This document shows positions 55,188-63,585 of a DNA stretch of 64,000 bases, piece by piece. The notes beneath the pieces are model-generated. The model worked only from the letters and a program-made list of their open reading frames with translations, was not told the DNA's origin and searched no databases. The stretch is taken from positions 125,886-189,885 of the forward strand of contig NZ_LMEF01000012.1 in assembly GCF_001427905.1 (NCBI RefSeq), read 5' to 3'. The DNA comes from Flavobacterium sp. Root420. Lineage in GTDB: Bacteria > Bacteroidota > Bacteroidia > Flavobacteriales > Flavobacteriaceae. Position numbers and translations under genes: made by a program. Position 1 is the stretch's first letter. The number at the start of each line of letters is the position of its first letter.

Positions 55188-57962
55188 TTATCTGAATAAA
55201 TTTTTATCGAAAACCATTCTAATCGCATCTGCATGACGACGTTTGGCTCTTGTATAACTTCCTGATGCCGGAGCAGCGTAAGCTTTTAATGAAGCTAATC
55301 TCCATTTTACAAGATCAAAGTTCATTAACATGAAGCTGTAAGCTCCCATGTTTTTAGGTTCTTCCTGTGCCCAAACATAATCATCAGCATTTGGATATTG
55401 TGCAATGATTGCTTTTAATTGTTCTACTGGTAATGGGAATAATTGCTCGATACGAACAACTGCAACATCATTTCTTCCGTTGTTTTCTCTTTCAGCAACA
55501 ATGTCATAGTAGAATTTACCAGTAACAAAAACTAATGTTTTTACTGCTTTTTTATCTACTGTATTATCGTCAATTGTTTCCTGAAAACTTCCTTTTGCTA
55601 ATTCTTCAACTGTAGAAACGCATCTTGGGTCACGCAATAAACTTTTTGGAGAGAACACTACCAAAGGTTTACGGAAATTTGTTTTCATTTGTCTTCTCAA
55701 CAAGTGGAAGAAGTTGGCTGGCGTTGTACAATCAGCAACGTACATATTTTGTCTTGCACAAAGTTGTAAGTAACGCTCCATTCTTGCAGAAGAGTGTTCA
55801 GCACCTTGTCCTTCATATCCGTGAGGCAATAATAAAACAATACCGTTTTGGTTGTTCCATTTATCTTCACCACATGAAATATATTGGTCAATCATAATTT
55901 GAGCTCCATTAGAGAAATCTCCAAATTGTGCTTCCCAAATAGTCAATGCTTTTGGATTTGCCAATGCATATCCGTAATCAAAACCAAGAACTCCGTACTC
56001 AGATAAAAGAGAATTGAATACGCCGAACTTTCCTTTTTTGTTTTCGATAGCATCCAATAAAATTACTTCTTCTTCAGAATCTTCAACTTTAACTACAGCA
56101 TGACGGTGAGAGAATGTACCACGCTCTACGTCCTGACCAGAAATACGAACATCAAATCCCTCTGTTAAAAGAGAACCATAAGCTAATGCTTCAGCTGTTC
56201 CCCAGTCGATAGTATTATTGTCGTATCCTGCTTTTCTATCGGTAACAATTTTAGTTATTTTGTTGATGAACTTTTTGTCTGATGGTAAAGTTGAGATGGT
56301 ATTGATGATAGAATCCAATCCTTTTTTATCAAAAGCAGTATCAACTTTTTGAAGCATTTGTGTATCAGTTACCTGAACAAATCCATCCCATTCATTTTTC
56401 ATGAATGGTGTTATGATAGTTAAATCTTTTTTACGGGAAGCCTCTAAATTCTGTTCCAGATCAGATTTGTATTCTTTTTCTAAGGCATTTACATATAAAG
56501 CATCAATTACGCCGTCAGACAATAATTTCTCAGCATAAATATCTCTTGGATTTTTATGTTTTGCGATGATTTTATATAAAACGGGTTGTGTAAAACGAGG
56601 TTCGTCACCTTCGTTATGACCGTATTTTCTGTATCCTAATAAATCGATAAATACGTCACGTCCAAATTGCATTCTGTAGTCTAATGCAAAAGATACAGCG
56701 TGTACAACAGCTTCGGCATCATCAGCATTTACGTGTAATACTGGTGAAAGCGTTACTTTGGCAACGTCAGTACAATAAGTAGAAGAACGAGCGTCTAAAT
56801 AATTGGTGGTAAAACCAACCTGGTTGTTGATTACAATATGGATTGTACCTCCGGTTTTGTAACCGTCAAGTTGCGCCATCTGAATGATTTCATACAAGAT
56901 ACCCTGTCCTGCAATTGCAGCATCACCGTGAACGGCGATAGGTAATACTTTAGAGAAATCGTCAGCATAATATTTATCTTGTTTTGCTCTTGTGATTCCT
57001 TCAATTACAGCTCCAACCGTTTCTAAGTGTGAAGGGTTTGGTGCCAAATTGATGTTGATGCTTTTTCCTGATCTTGTTTTTTTGTCGGCAGTAAGGCCTA
57101 AGTGGTATTTTACGTCACCATCAAAATATTCCTGATCGTAATCTTTACCATCAAACTCACCAAAAATATCCTGAGTTGATTTTCCGAAGATGTTTGCCAA
57201 AACGTTCAAACGACCACGGTGAGCCATTCCCATTACGAATTGTTCAACACCTTTTTCAGCAGCTTGTTCAATCAAAGCATCCAAAGCAGGGATTATAGAT
57301 TCTCCACCTTCCAGTGAAAAACGTTTTTGACCAACATATTTAGTATGTAAGAAGTTCTCGAAAGAAACTGCTTCGTTTAATTTAGTTAAGATTGTTTTCT
57401 TTTCTTCTGAAGAAAAATTAGGCTGGTTAACATTAACTGCTAATTTGTCCTGAATCCATTTAACAACACCAGGATTTCTGATGTACATATATTCAATTCC
57501 AATATGCTGGCAGTAGATCGATTTAAGACGGGTTACAATATCCTGTAAAGTAGATGGTCCAACTCCAATTGTTTGAGCTGCATCAAAAACTGTTGAAAGA
57601 TCGGCAGTTGTTAATCCGAAATTTTCAATATCTAAAGTTGGGGATGATGTTCTGCGATCACGAACCGGATTTGTTTTTGTGAACAAATGCCCGCGCGTAC
57701 GGTAACCATCGATTAATTTTAGAACATTGAATTCTTTTTGAAGTTTTTCTGAAACTTTGCTGTAATCTGTGTTGTCGCTAGTCACATATTCAACAATCTG
57801 TTGAACCGGATTTTCGTCATTATAAGTGGTCATTCCAAAGTCAAAACCTTGAAAAAAACTTCTCCAGCTAGGCTCAACGCTGTCTGGGTTAACTAAATAT
57901 TGATCGTATAATTGTGCGAAAAACTCTGTATGCGCTGCATTTAAAAATGAAAACCTATCCAT
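55188..57962 (-). CDS. odhA: 2-oxoglutarate dehydrogenase E1 component
   Basis: 924 residues from the ATG at 57962 (MDRFSFLNAAHTEFFAQLYD); a longer reading from 58016 adds 18 unrelated hydrophobic residues. It decarboxylates 2-oxoglutarate with thiamine diphosphate and loads succinyl groups onto E2. GMAHRGRLNVLANI, the cofactor region IAVHGDAAIAGQGILYEIIQ and the loop GHNEGDEPRFTQP are characteristic. The N-terminal E2-binding segment (about 1-40) is present. It forms the odhA-odhB operon. Confidence 0.96.
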   Translation of the reverse strand: MDRFSFLNAAHTEFFAQLYDQYLVNPDSVEPSWRSFFQGFDFGMTTYNDENPVQQIVEYVTSDNTDYSKVSEKLQKEFNVLKLIDGYRTRGHLFTKTNPVRDRRTSSPTLDIENFGLTTADLSTVFDAAQTIGVGPSTLQDIVTRLKSIYCQHIGIEYMYIRNPGVVKWIQDKLAVNVNQPNFSSEEKKTILTKLNEAVSFENFLHTKYVGQKRFSLEGGESIIPALDALIEQAAEKGVEQFVMGMAHRGRLNVLANIFGKSTQDIFGEFDGKDYDQEYFDGDVKYHLGLTADKKTRSGKSININLAPNPSHLETVGAVIEGITRAKQDKYYADDFSKVLPIAVHGDAAIAGQGILYEIIQMAQLDGYKTGGTIHIVINNQVGFTTNYLDARSSTYCTDVAKVTLSPVLHVNADDAEAVVHAVSFALDYRMQFGRDVFIDLLGYRKYGHNEGDEPRFTQPVLYKIIAKHKNPRDIYAEKLLSDGVIDALYVNALEKEYKSDLEQNLEASRKKDLTIITPFMKNEWDGFVQVTDTQMLQKVDTAFDKKGLDSIINTISTLPSDKKFINKITKIVTDRKAGYDNNTIDWGTAEALAYGSLLTEGFDVRISGQDVERGTFSHRHAVVKVEDSEEEVILLDAIENKKGKFGVFNSLLSEYGVLGFDYGYALANPKALTIWEAQFGDFSNGAQIMIDQYISCGEDKWNNQNGIVLLLPHGYEGQGAEHSSARMERYLQLCARQNMYVADCTTPANFFHLLRRQMKTNFRKPLVVFSPKSLLRDPRCVSTVEELAKGSFQETIDDNTVDKKAVKTLVFVTGKFYYDIVAERENNGRNDVAVVRIEQLFPLPVEQLKAIIAQYPNADDYVWAQEEPKNMGAYSFMLMNFDLVKWRLASLKAYAAPASGSYTRAKRRHADAIRMVFDKNLFR

Positions 57963-58078
57963 AATATTAGTGAATATACTTTTTGTTAAATAGAATGGCA
58001 AAAGTACAACAATCACATTTATTTAAATCTTTTTTTTACGTACTTTTACGTAAAAATTTGTTAAAAATAGATGTAACT

Positions 58079-58630
58079 ATGAAGAAAAATCAAATTTCAA
58101 TCGTTTTCAAACCAATTTTTGTGATTATGATACTCTTCTTTTCGAGTTATGTCACCGCTCAGCAAAACTATACTATTAACAACAATACTAATTTTTGGGA
58201 TAAAGTTCAGTTTGGAGGTGGATTAGGATTAGGTTTCGGATCCGGATACACTAATATTTCAGTGATGCCAAGTGCTATTTATAATATTAATGAAGTAGTG
58301 GCGATGGGAGTTGGATTGCAGTTTGGCTATTTATATCAAAAAAATTATTATGAATCTTTTGTTTACGGAGGAAGCTTTATTACGCTTGTAAATCCCATTC
58401 CCCAATTGCAGTTATCTGCAGAACTAGAACAAGTAAGGGTAGATACAGACTATGAAGAAAATTATTATCACCCCGGTTATTCCGATGCTTATTGGAATAC
58501 TGCCTTATACCTAGGAGCTGGTTACAGAACCGGGAATGTAACGATTGGTGCACGCTACGATGTTTTGTATGATCCGAATAAAAGTTTATACGGATCAGGT
58601 TTTATGCCTTTTGTTCGAGTTTATTTTTAA
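58079..58630 (+). CDS. Small outer-membrane beta-barrel-like protein divergent from odhA
   Basis: 183 residues from the ATG at 58079; the 96 bases upstream that could extend it lack protein-like sequence and overlap the odhA start region. A signal peptide (about 1-28, ending VTAQ) is followed by eight or so amphipathic strands and a final FMPFVRVYF typical of barrel proteins. The glycine-rich FGGGLGLGFGSG turn opens the barrel. Similar proteins beside odhA are sometimes labelled alpha-ketoglutarate decarboxylase by name transfer; nothing here supports that. Function unknown. Confidence 0.75.
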   Translation: MKKNQISIVFKPIFVIMILFFSSYVTAQQNYTINNNTNFWDKVQFGGGLGLGFGSGYTNISVMPSAIYNINEVVAMGVGLQFGYLYQKNYYESFVYGGSFITLVNPIPQLQLSAELEQVRVDTDYEENYYHPGYSDAYWNTALYLGAGYRTGNVTIGARYDVLYDPNKSLYGSGFMPFVRVYF

Positions 58631-58664
58631 AGGTGCTAAGTTGCTGAGATGCTGAGGTTCTAAG
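58631..58664. repeat. Left copy of an inverted repeat flanking one small gene
   Basis: A 34-base copy of the AGGTGCTAAGTTGCTGAGAT element, continuing GCTGAGGTTCTAAG. Its reverse complement matches 59221-59254 at 32 of 34 positions, and the small gene 58683-59183 lies between. Confidence 0.8.
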
Positions 58665-58682
58665 ATTTTAAGTACAATAACT

Positions 58683-59183
58683 ATGTTTATTCCATTCATA
58701 ATAATTTCAAGTTTACTCCTCCTATTAATTTTTGGTACTAAATCTTTAAACAAAACAAGAGAACAGCAATATGAATTTCTAATTGAAAACATTACTAATG
58801 AAGTAGATCTCTATTGTGAGCAGGTGAGAACTTTCAATTTTACAATAGGATTAAGGAATACTAATTTTTTATTTAATCATTGTGATTTATACATAACCAA
58901 AAATGCAATTATAATATTGGGATTTAAGAAAGATAGTTTTTTTAAGCAACTTTCGTTTCCGATAATTTTAACTAATGATTTAAATTATTTTCTGAATAAA
59001 TTTCCTTTTGCTTACGTCAAAAAGCCTGGCAAAATTTATTTTGAGAATGGCATGGTAAAAATTTATTTTGGAGAAAAAGGAATTACCAAAACTGATGTAG
59101 TCCTTAAATTAAAGTCGTTAAATGAGAATGAAATAAATAAAATCAAAGAATTAGCAGAAAAAAATAAATGGAATAAGATTTAA
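58683..59183 (+). CDS. Membrane-anchored hypothetical protein between inverted repeats
   Basis: 166 residues. One hydrophobic segment at the N-terminus (about 2-17, FIPFIIISSLLLLLIFGT) is followed by a soluble, lysine-rich, mixed alpha/beta domain, so it is probably a bitopic inner-membrane protein with the domain in the cytoplasm or periplasm. No motif or family is recognised. It has its own ATG at 58683, 19 bases after the left repeat, and ends 37 bases before the right one. No transposase-like residues are visible, so it should not be called a mobile element on this evidence. Confidence 0.7.
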   Translation: MFIPFIIISSLLLLLIFGTKSLNKTREQQYEFLIENITNEVDLYCEQVRTFNFTIGLRNTNFLFNHCDLYITKNAIIILGFKKDSFFKQLSFPIILTNDLNYFLNKFPFAYVKKPGKIYFENGMVKIYFGEKGITKTDVVLKLKSLNENEINKIKELAEKNKWNKI

Positions 59184-59220
59184 ATTTAGCTTGCAAAATA
59201 AACTTTCACAATCAAAAAAC

Positions 59221-59254
59221 CTCAGAACCTCAGCATCTCAGCAACTTAGAACCT
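59221..59254. repeat. Right copy of the inverted repeat flanking one small gene
   Basis: The reverse complement of the element at 58631-58664 with two mismatches. Its last base abuts the stop codon of the next minus-strand gene at 59255. Confidence 0.8.
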
Positions 59255-59608
59255 CTATTTATAATAATTTCGAAACCAAACCTTCTGCCATTCTCTTTTT
59301 AAAATCAAAAACGAAACCTGTTCGGCCAGAATAACTAAATCAGAACCGTCTAGTTTTTTGATTTCACTTTCCGAAACATCAATAATATAAAGTAAATTCA
59401 AATATTCAGCAAATTTGTACTGAATCATTCGGTAGATTTTTTCGTGCAGCTGAATCTTTAATTCATCAGGAGAAACACTTAATGGAAAATCGATACCTTC
59501 GTTGGCTAAATTAAAGTCCTTATTAATTTGCTCAATCAGGTTTAGATATAAATTTTCTTTTTCGGCATCAGCCAATAAAAAATCGGTATTTTCAGGAATT
59601 GGAAACAT
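59255..59608 (-). CDS. Conserved-looking hypothetical cytoplasmic protein
   Basis: 117 residues, acidic and helical, without signal or membrane segments. Features are PIPENTDFLLADAEKENLYL near the start, a LHEKIYRMIQYKFAEYLNLL helix in the middle and a basic aromatic end (KREWQKVWFRNYYK). I do not recognise the family. It lies 41 bases from the LacI-type gene on the same strand, in the order regulator then this gene, so it may be transcribed with it. Confidence 0.7.
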   Translation of the reverse strand: MFPIPENTDFLLADAEKENLYLNLIEQINKDFNLANEGIDFPLSVSPDELKIQLHEKIYRMIQYKFAEYLNLLYIIDVSESEIKKLDGSDLVILAEQVSFLILKREWQKVWFRNYYK

Positions 59609-59649
59609 TGATGCTTTTTAAGAATTGACGCAAAGTTAAAACTAAAAAA

Positions 59650-60675
59650 TCATTTAACTGTCGATTCTCTTTCAATGATTCTTGTGGGAAGTTCAATAAT
59701 TTGATGCGTTACAGGCCGGTGTTCTTTTATGTCGACTATTTCATCAATTAAAAGGGAAACCGCCTGATGTCCCATTTCAAATCCGGGTTGATCAATTGTC
59801 GTTAATTTTGGTGAAATAACCGTGCTCATAAACCAATTGCTAAATCCGAAAACGGCTACTTGCTCCGGTGTTTTTATTCCGGCTTCATTAAAATATTTAA
59901 TAATTCCGATGGCGACCAAATCGGTAATTGCAAAAATGGCATCGATATCCGGATGTTCGGTCATTATTTTTTGAGCATTTTCGTAACCATCTTCAAAATC
60001 GGTATTGTTATCACAAACGTAAACCAATTTCGAATCATACTCAATTCCGTGTGCTTCCAGAGCCCTTTTATATCCTAAAAAACGATCAATAGAATTTTGC
60101 GGAACATAAGAGCCCCTAAAATGGGCAATTTTTTTATATCCTTTATTAATAAGATAGGTAACAGCATCATAAGCCGCTTTGGCATCATTGATCACTACTT
60201 TGGAACAGTCGACTCTTTTTGCAATTTTATCAAATAAAACAACAGGAGTATTTTTTCGGATTGCTTCATTAATATGAGTAAAATCATCCGTTTCGTTCGA
60301 GAGCGACATCAAAACGCCATCAACGCGTTTTTGAATTAAGAGGGCAAGCTGTTTTTTTTCGAGTTCGTATTTTTCATTCGATTGTAATATAATGACCAAA
60401 TAACCTCTTTTTTCTGCTTCTTCTAAAATACCATTCAAAACGCTGGAAAAAAAATGATGCACCGTTGCCGGAATAATGACGCCAATGGTTTTGGTTTCGT
60501 TGGTTCTTAAATTTACCGCAACAGAATTGGGCATATAGTTCATCGTCTCGGCCATTTCGATAACTCTGGCGCGGGTAGCCTTACTAATATCTGTATACCC
60601 TTTTAGTGCCTTTGAAACCGTTGTAACCGAAATTCCTAATGCTGAGGCTATATCTATTAACTTAGTGTCATTCAT
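59650..60675 (-). CDS. LacI-family transcriptional regulator
   Basis: 341 residues, the usual size. The N-terminal helix-turn-helix (about 1-50) reads DIASALGISVTTVSKALKGY, followed by the hinge helix at about 45-58 (PNSVAVNLRTNETKTIGV) and a periplasmic-binding-like effector domain (about 60-335). The effector is likely a sugar. It is divergent from the SusC-like receptor gene, and two palindromic sites of the type such proteins bind lie in the 164-base gap. It probably represses the receptor-transporter operon and perhaps itself until the sugar appears. Confidence 0.93.
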   Translation of the reverse strand: MNDTKLIDIASALGISVTTVSKALKGYTDISKATRARVIEMAETMNYMPNSVAVNLRTNETKTIGVIIPATVHHFFSSVLNGILEEAEKRGYLVIILQSNEKYELEKKQLALLIQKRVDGVLMSLSNETDDFTHINEAIRKNTPVVLFDKIAKRVDCSKVVINDAKAAYDAVTYLINKGYKKIAHFRGSYVPQNSIDRFLGYKRALEAHGIEYDSKLVYVCDNNTDFEDGYENAQKIMTEHPDIDAIFAITDLVAIGIIKYFNEAGIKTPEQVAVFGFSNWFMSTVISPKLTTIDQPGFEMGHQAVSLLIDEIVDIKEHRPVTHQIIELPTRIIERESTVK

Positions 60676-60722
60676 GAAATAAAAGTACTAAAAATAAAGT
60701 TGATTGATAAAAAATTAACTTC

Positions 60723-60736
60723 CGAAAACGTTTTAG
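60723..60736. promoter_or_regulatory. LacI-type operator, site 1
   Basis: CGAAAACGTTTTAG is nearly palindromic about a central CG. It is 48 bases upstream of the regulator start and its centre is 21 bp from that of site 2. Confidence 0.65.
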
Positions 60737-60742
60737 GTCATT

Positions 60743-60758
60743 TCGAAAACGTTTTCGA
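60743..60758. promoter_or_regulatory. LacI-type operator, site 2
   Basis: TCGAAAACGTTTTCGA is a perfect 16-base palindrome with a central CG. With site 1 it places two dimers on the same face of the helix, about two turns apart. It lies 35 bases upstream of a possible -7 element (TAAGTTTA, 60793-60800) for the receptor gene. Confidence 0.75.
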
Positions 60759-60839
60759 TTTATAATTCTTAAATTGATGATTCATTAGTGATTAAGTTTA
60801 CCATCATAAAAGAAAACTTTACCAACTAAACCAAAAAAA

Positions 60840-63479
60840 ATGAAATCAAAACAATCTTATTTAGGTATATTATTTTTAATAATGTGCTTGATCTCTGTTC
60901 CGGATAACCTGTTTGCTCAGGTACAAAACACTGTTTCCGGAAAAGTATTCGATGACAGTGGAGCAACAATTCCCGGAGCAAATGTATCTATTAAAGAAAC
61001 AGGAAAAGGAACTATTACGGATGAAAACGGAGGATATTCATTCTCCAATATCGCAGCCGGAACCTACACTATTATAGCGACAAATGTGGGTTATAAAACT
61101 TTTGAGAAAAAAATCTCCGTAAAAGAAGGAGAATCAGTAGTGGCAGATTTACTGCTTGAAGGAGAATCACAAAGTTTAAAAGAAGTGGTGGTTACCGGAT
61201 CTTCAAGTCCGAGATCAAAATTGGAGTCCAGTGTTGCTATTACTACAATGGGCGCAAAAGCAATCGAAGACAGAGCGCCATCAAGTACGGCAGCTTTACT
61301 GCAAACGATTCCCGGATTTGTGGTTGAAGCATCCGGAGGGGAAATTGGAAACAACCTTTTTGCAAGAGGAATTCCGTCAGCGGGAGCTTACGAATATGTG
61401 CAGATTCAGGAAGATGGATTGCCGGTTTTTGAAGATGGCGCTTTGCAATTTGCCAATGTGGATACTTTTTACAGATTGGACGAAACGGTAAGCAAAATGG
61501 AAGCTGTTCGTGGAGGTTCTGCATCAATTTTCGCTAATAATGCTCCCGGTGGAATTATCAATTTCATTTCCAAAACAGGTCAGAATGAATTTATGGGAAG
61601 AGCTAAATTCACGACTTCAGATTACGGAATGTTCAGAACAGATCTTAACCTTTCAGGTGCCTTAATTCAGGATAAATTATTTTTTAATGTCGGAGGTTTT
61701 TACAGAGTTGATAATGGAGTGAGAAACACGGGTTTTACAGCCAATAAAGGCGGACAAATCAAAGGAAACATTACTTATAAATTTGATGACAGCGATTATT
61801 TAAGAGTAAACTTCAAACACCTTGACGACAGAAATACATTTTATTTACCAATTCCACTAAAAAGTAATAACGGAAAAATTGAAGGTATAGACGGATTTAA
61901 TCCGAATTACGGAACGTTGACTTCAGTAAATTTCAGTCATTTGAATGTACCTCAATATGGTGGCGGAACTTTTAGTGCCGATTTAGAAGATGGTTCTCAT
62001 CCTATAATTAAGTCTATTGGAGCTGAATTTAAAAAGAAAATATCGGAGAAAGTGACTTTCAAAAATGCATTCAAACAAACCAATATTGATTTGAATTATA
62101 ATGCCATTTTTCCGAATGGAGGCCCTTGGACACAAGACGCTTATGCAACTGGAGTTCAAAATACAACCGCCAGTAATCTGACGTATTCTTATGTAGACAA
62201 CGGGCAAACTCTTGATCAAAATGCTTTAATTATGAGAGCAGACCTTTGGCATATCGAGAAAAAGATGAACAATTTTGCTAATAATTTCTCTTTTTCTTTT
62301 GATTTAGATCCAGTGCAATTGACGGCTGGTTATTACTATTCAAACTGGAAATCGAACCAATACTGGAACTGGAATTCTTATTTAGTAGGTGTTTCTGATA
62401 ATCCAAGATTGTTAAACGTAAAAGACAATACAACGGGAGTTGATCATACCTGGAATGGTGTAGAGAGAATCACCTGGTTAGAAAGAGATGCACAAACAAA
62501 AGGAATTTTGAACGATATTTATGCTGATGCCGAAATTAAAGCGACAGATAATCTAACCTTCAATGCTGGTTTAAGATACAATAAAGACAAGTATTCGGGA
62601 TACAGAGATAATGCGAGATTTTTTGCAGAAGATTTAGGAATTCTGGACAACAATACCGCCGATGATGCCGTGACTACTGTAAAAGGAAATCCGTACGCGT
62701 ATTGGAGATATGATGTAAGCGAATGGTCTTACACAGCAGCAGGAAATTATAAATTTAATGATAATATGGCTTCGTATGTTCGTTATAGCCATGGTTTTAG
62801 ATCGCCAATTGAAGAATCATTTTATGATAATGCAGCCGATTTAAGTAAGTTAGAAAATACAGAAGTAAACCAATTCGAATTGGGTTATAAATATTCTAAT
62901 TCTTTCTTCAGTGTGAATGCCAATTTATTTCACATGAATTTGAAAAATGTGGCCTTCACCGATATTTTATCTGACGGATCTTCAGAAAATAAATTTGCCG
63001 ACGTAAACAATATTGGACTTGAAGTAGAAACCAATGCGAGATATGAAATGGTGAAACTGAACTTTACATTCACCGTTCAAAAACCAGAATATGATAATTT
63101 CACCGGTACCAATGCAGATGGTTCTGCTTTTGATTTCAATGGAAATACTGCGAGGAGAATTCCTAAATTTTTCTGTAACCTAAGACCAGAAGTTGATATC
63201 ACAAAAGATTTTACAGCTTACGTTCAGTTTTCTTATTATGATAAAAAATTCACGAATCAGGATAACAGACAAGTTTTGCCAGCTTATAAAGAAGTAGGAG
63301 CAGGTTTAAATTATACGTACAACAATCTTCGTTTTGCAGTTGATGCTTCAAATTTATTTAACGAAATTGGTTTGACAGAAGGAGATCCGAGACAAACAAC
63401 AGCTGCAGCAAGCGATGTGTTTATGGCAAGACCAATTTTAGGACGTGCCTTTAGATTTTCTGTAGCCATTAATTTTTAA
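60840..63479 (+). CDS. SusC-like TonB-dependent receptor with carboxypeptidase-like domain
   Basis: 879 residues: signal peptide (about 1-27, ending NLFAQ), CarboxypepD_reg-like domain (about 30-113, with GAGVSG-type turns and NVGYKTFEKKI), a plug (about 118-245, KMEAVRGGSASIFANNAPGG) and a barrel ending in RAFRFSVAINF. It imports a ligand, probably an oligosaccharide, with energy from TonB-ExbBD. No SusD lipoprotein gene follows; the next gene is an MFS transporter. This receptor-plus-MFS order with a LacI regulator suggests a SusD-free sugar uptake locus. Confidence 0.9.
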   Translation: MKSKQSYLGILFLIMCLISVPDNLFAQVQNTVSGKVFDDSGATIPGANVSIKETGKGTITDENGGYSFSNIAAGTYTIIATNVGYKTFEKKISVKEGESVVADLLLEGESQSLKEVVVTGSSSPRSKLESSVAITTMGAKAIEDRAPSSTAALLQTIPGFVVEASGGEIGNNLFARGIPSAGAYEYVQIQEDGLPVFEDGALQFANVDTFYRLDETVSKMEAVRGGSASIFANNAPGGIINFISKTGQNEFMGRAKFTTSDYGMFRTDLNLSGALIQDKLFFNVGGFYRVDNGVRNTGFTANKGGQIKGNITYKFDDSDYLRVNFKHLDDRNTFYLPIPLKSNNGKIEGIDGFNPNYGTLTSVNFSHLNVPQYGGGTFSADLEDGSHPIIKSIGAEFKKKISEKVTFKNAFKQTNIDLNYNAIFPNGGPWTQDAYATGVQNTTASNLTYSYVDNGQTLDQNALIMRADLWHIEKKMNNFANNFSFSFDLDPVQLTAGYYYSNWKSNQYWNWNSYLVGVSDNPRLLNVKDNTTGVDHTWNGVERITWLERDAQTKGILNDIYADAEIKATDNLTFNAGLRYNKDKYSGYRDNARFFAEDLGILDNNTADDAVTTVKGNPYAYWRYDVSEWSYTAAGNYKFNDNMASYVRYSHGFRSPIEESFYDNAADLSKLENTEVNQFELGYKYSNSFFSVNANLFHMNLKNVAFTDILSDGSSENKFADVNNIGLEVETNARYEMVKLNFTFTVQKPEYDNFTGTNADGSAFDFNGNTARRIPKFFCNLRPEVDITKDFTAYVQFSYYDKKFTNQDNRQVLPAYKEVGAGLNYTYNNLRFAVDASNLFNEIGLTEGDPRQTTAAASDVFMARPILGRAFRFSVAINF

Positions 63480-63505
63480 ATTCAAAGTACAATAGATACG
63501 GCACT

Positions 63506-63550
63506 GTAGAGACGCACAGCTTTGTAGAGACGCACAGCAGTGCGTCTCAC
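63506..63550. repeat. GTAGAGACGCAC palindromic repeat, second locus
   Basis: GTAGAGACGCACAGC (63506-63520) is followed by a full palindromic copy, GAGACGCAC-AGCA-GTGCGTCTC (63527-63548). It sits between the receptor and MFS genes of one operon and matches the repeat at 22879-22953. Confidence 0.75.
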
Positions 63551-63585
63551 ACACCGTAACCACAATGCATAGATAAATAAAAAAA

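Noticed and set aside
61243..61527. Minus-strand frame of 94 codons inside the SusC-like receptor gene
   Set aside because: Antisense shadow of a conserved plug domain, with no start signal or homology-like pattern.
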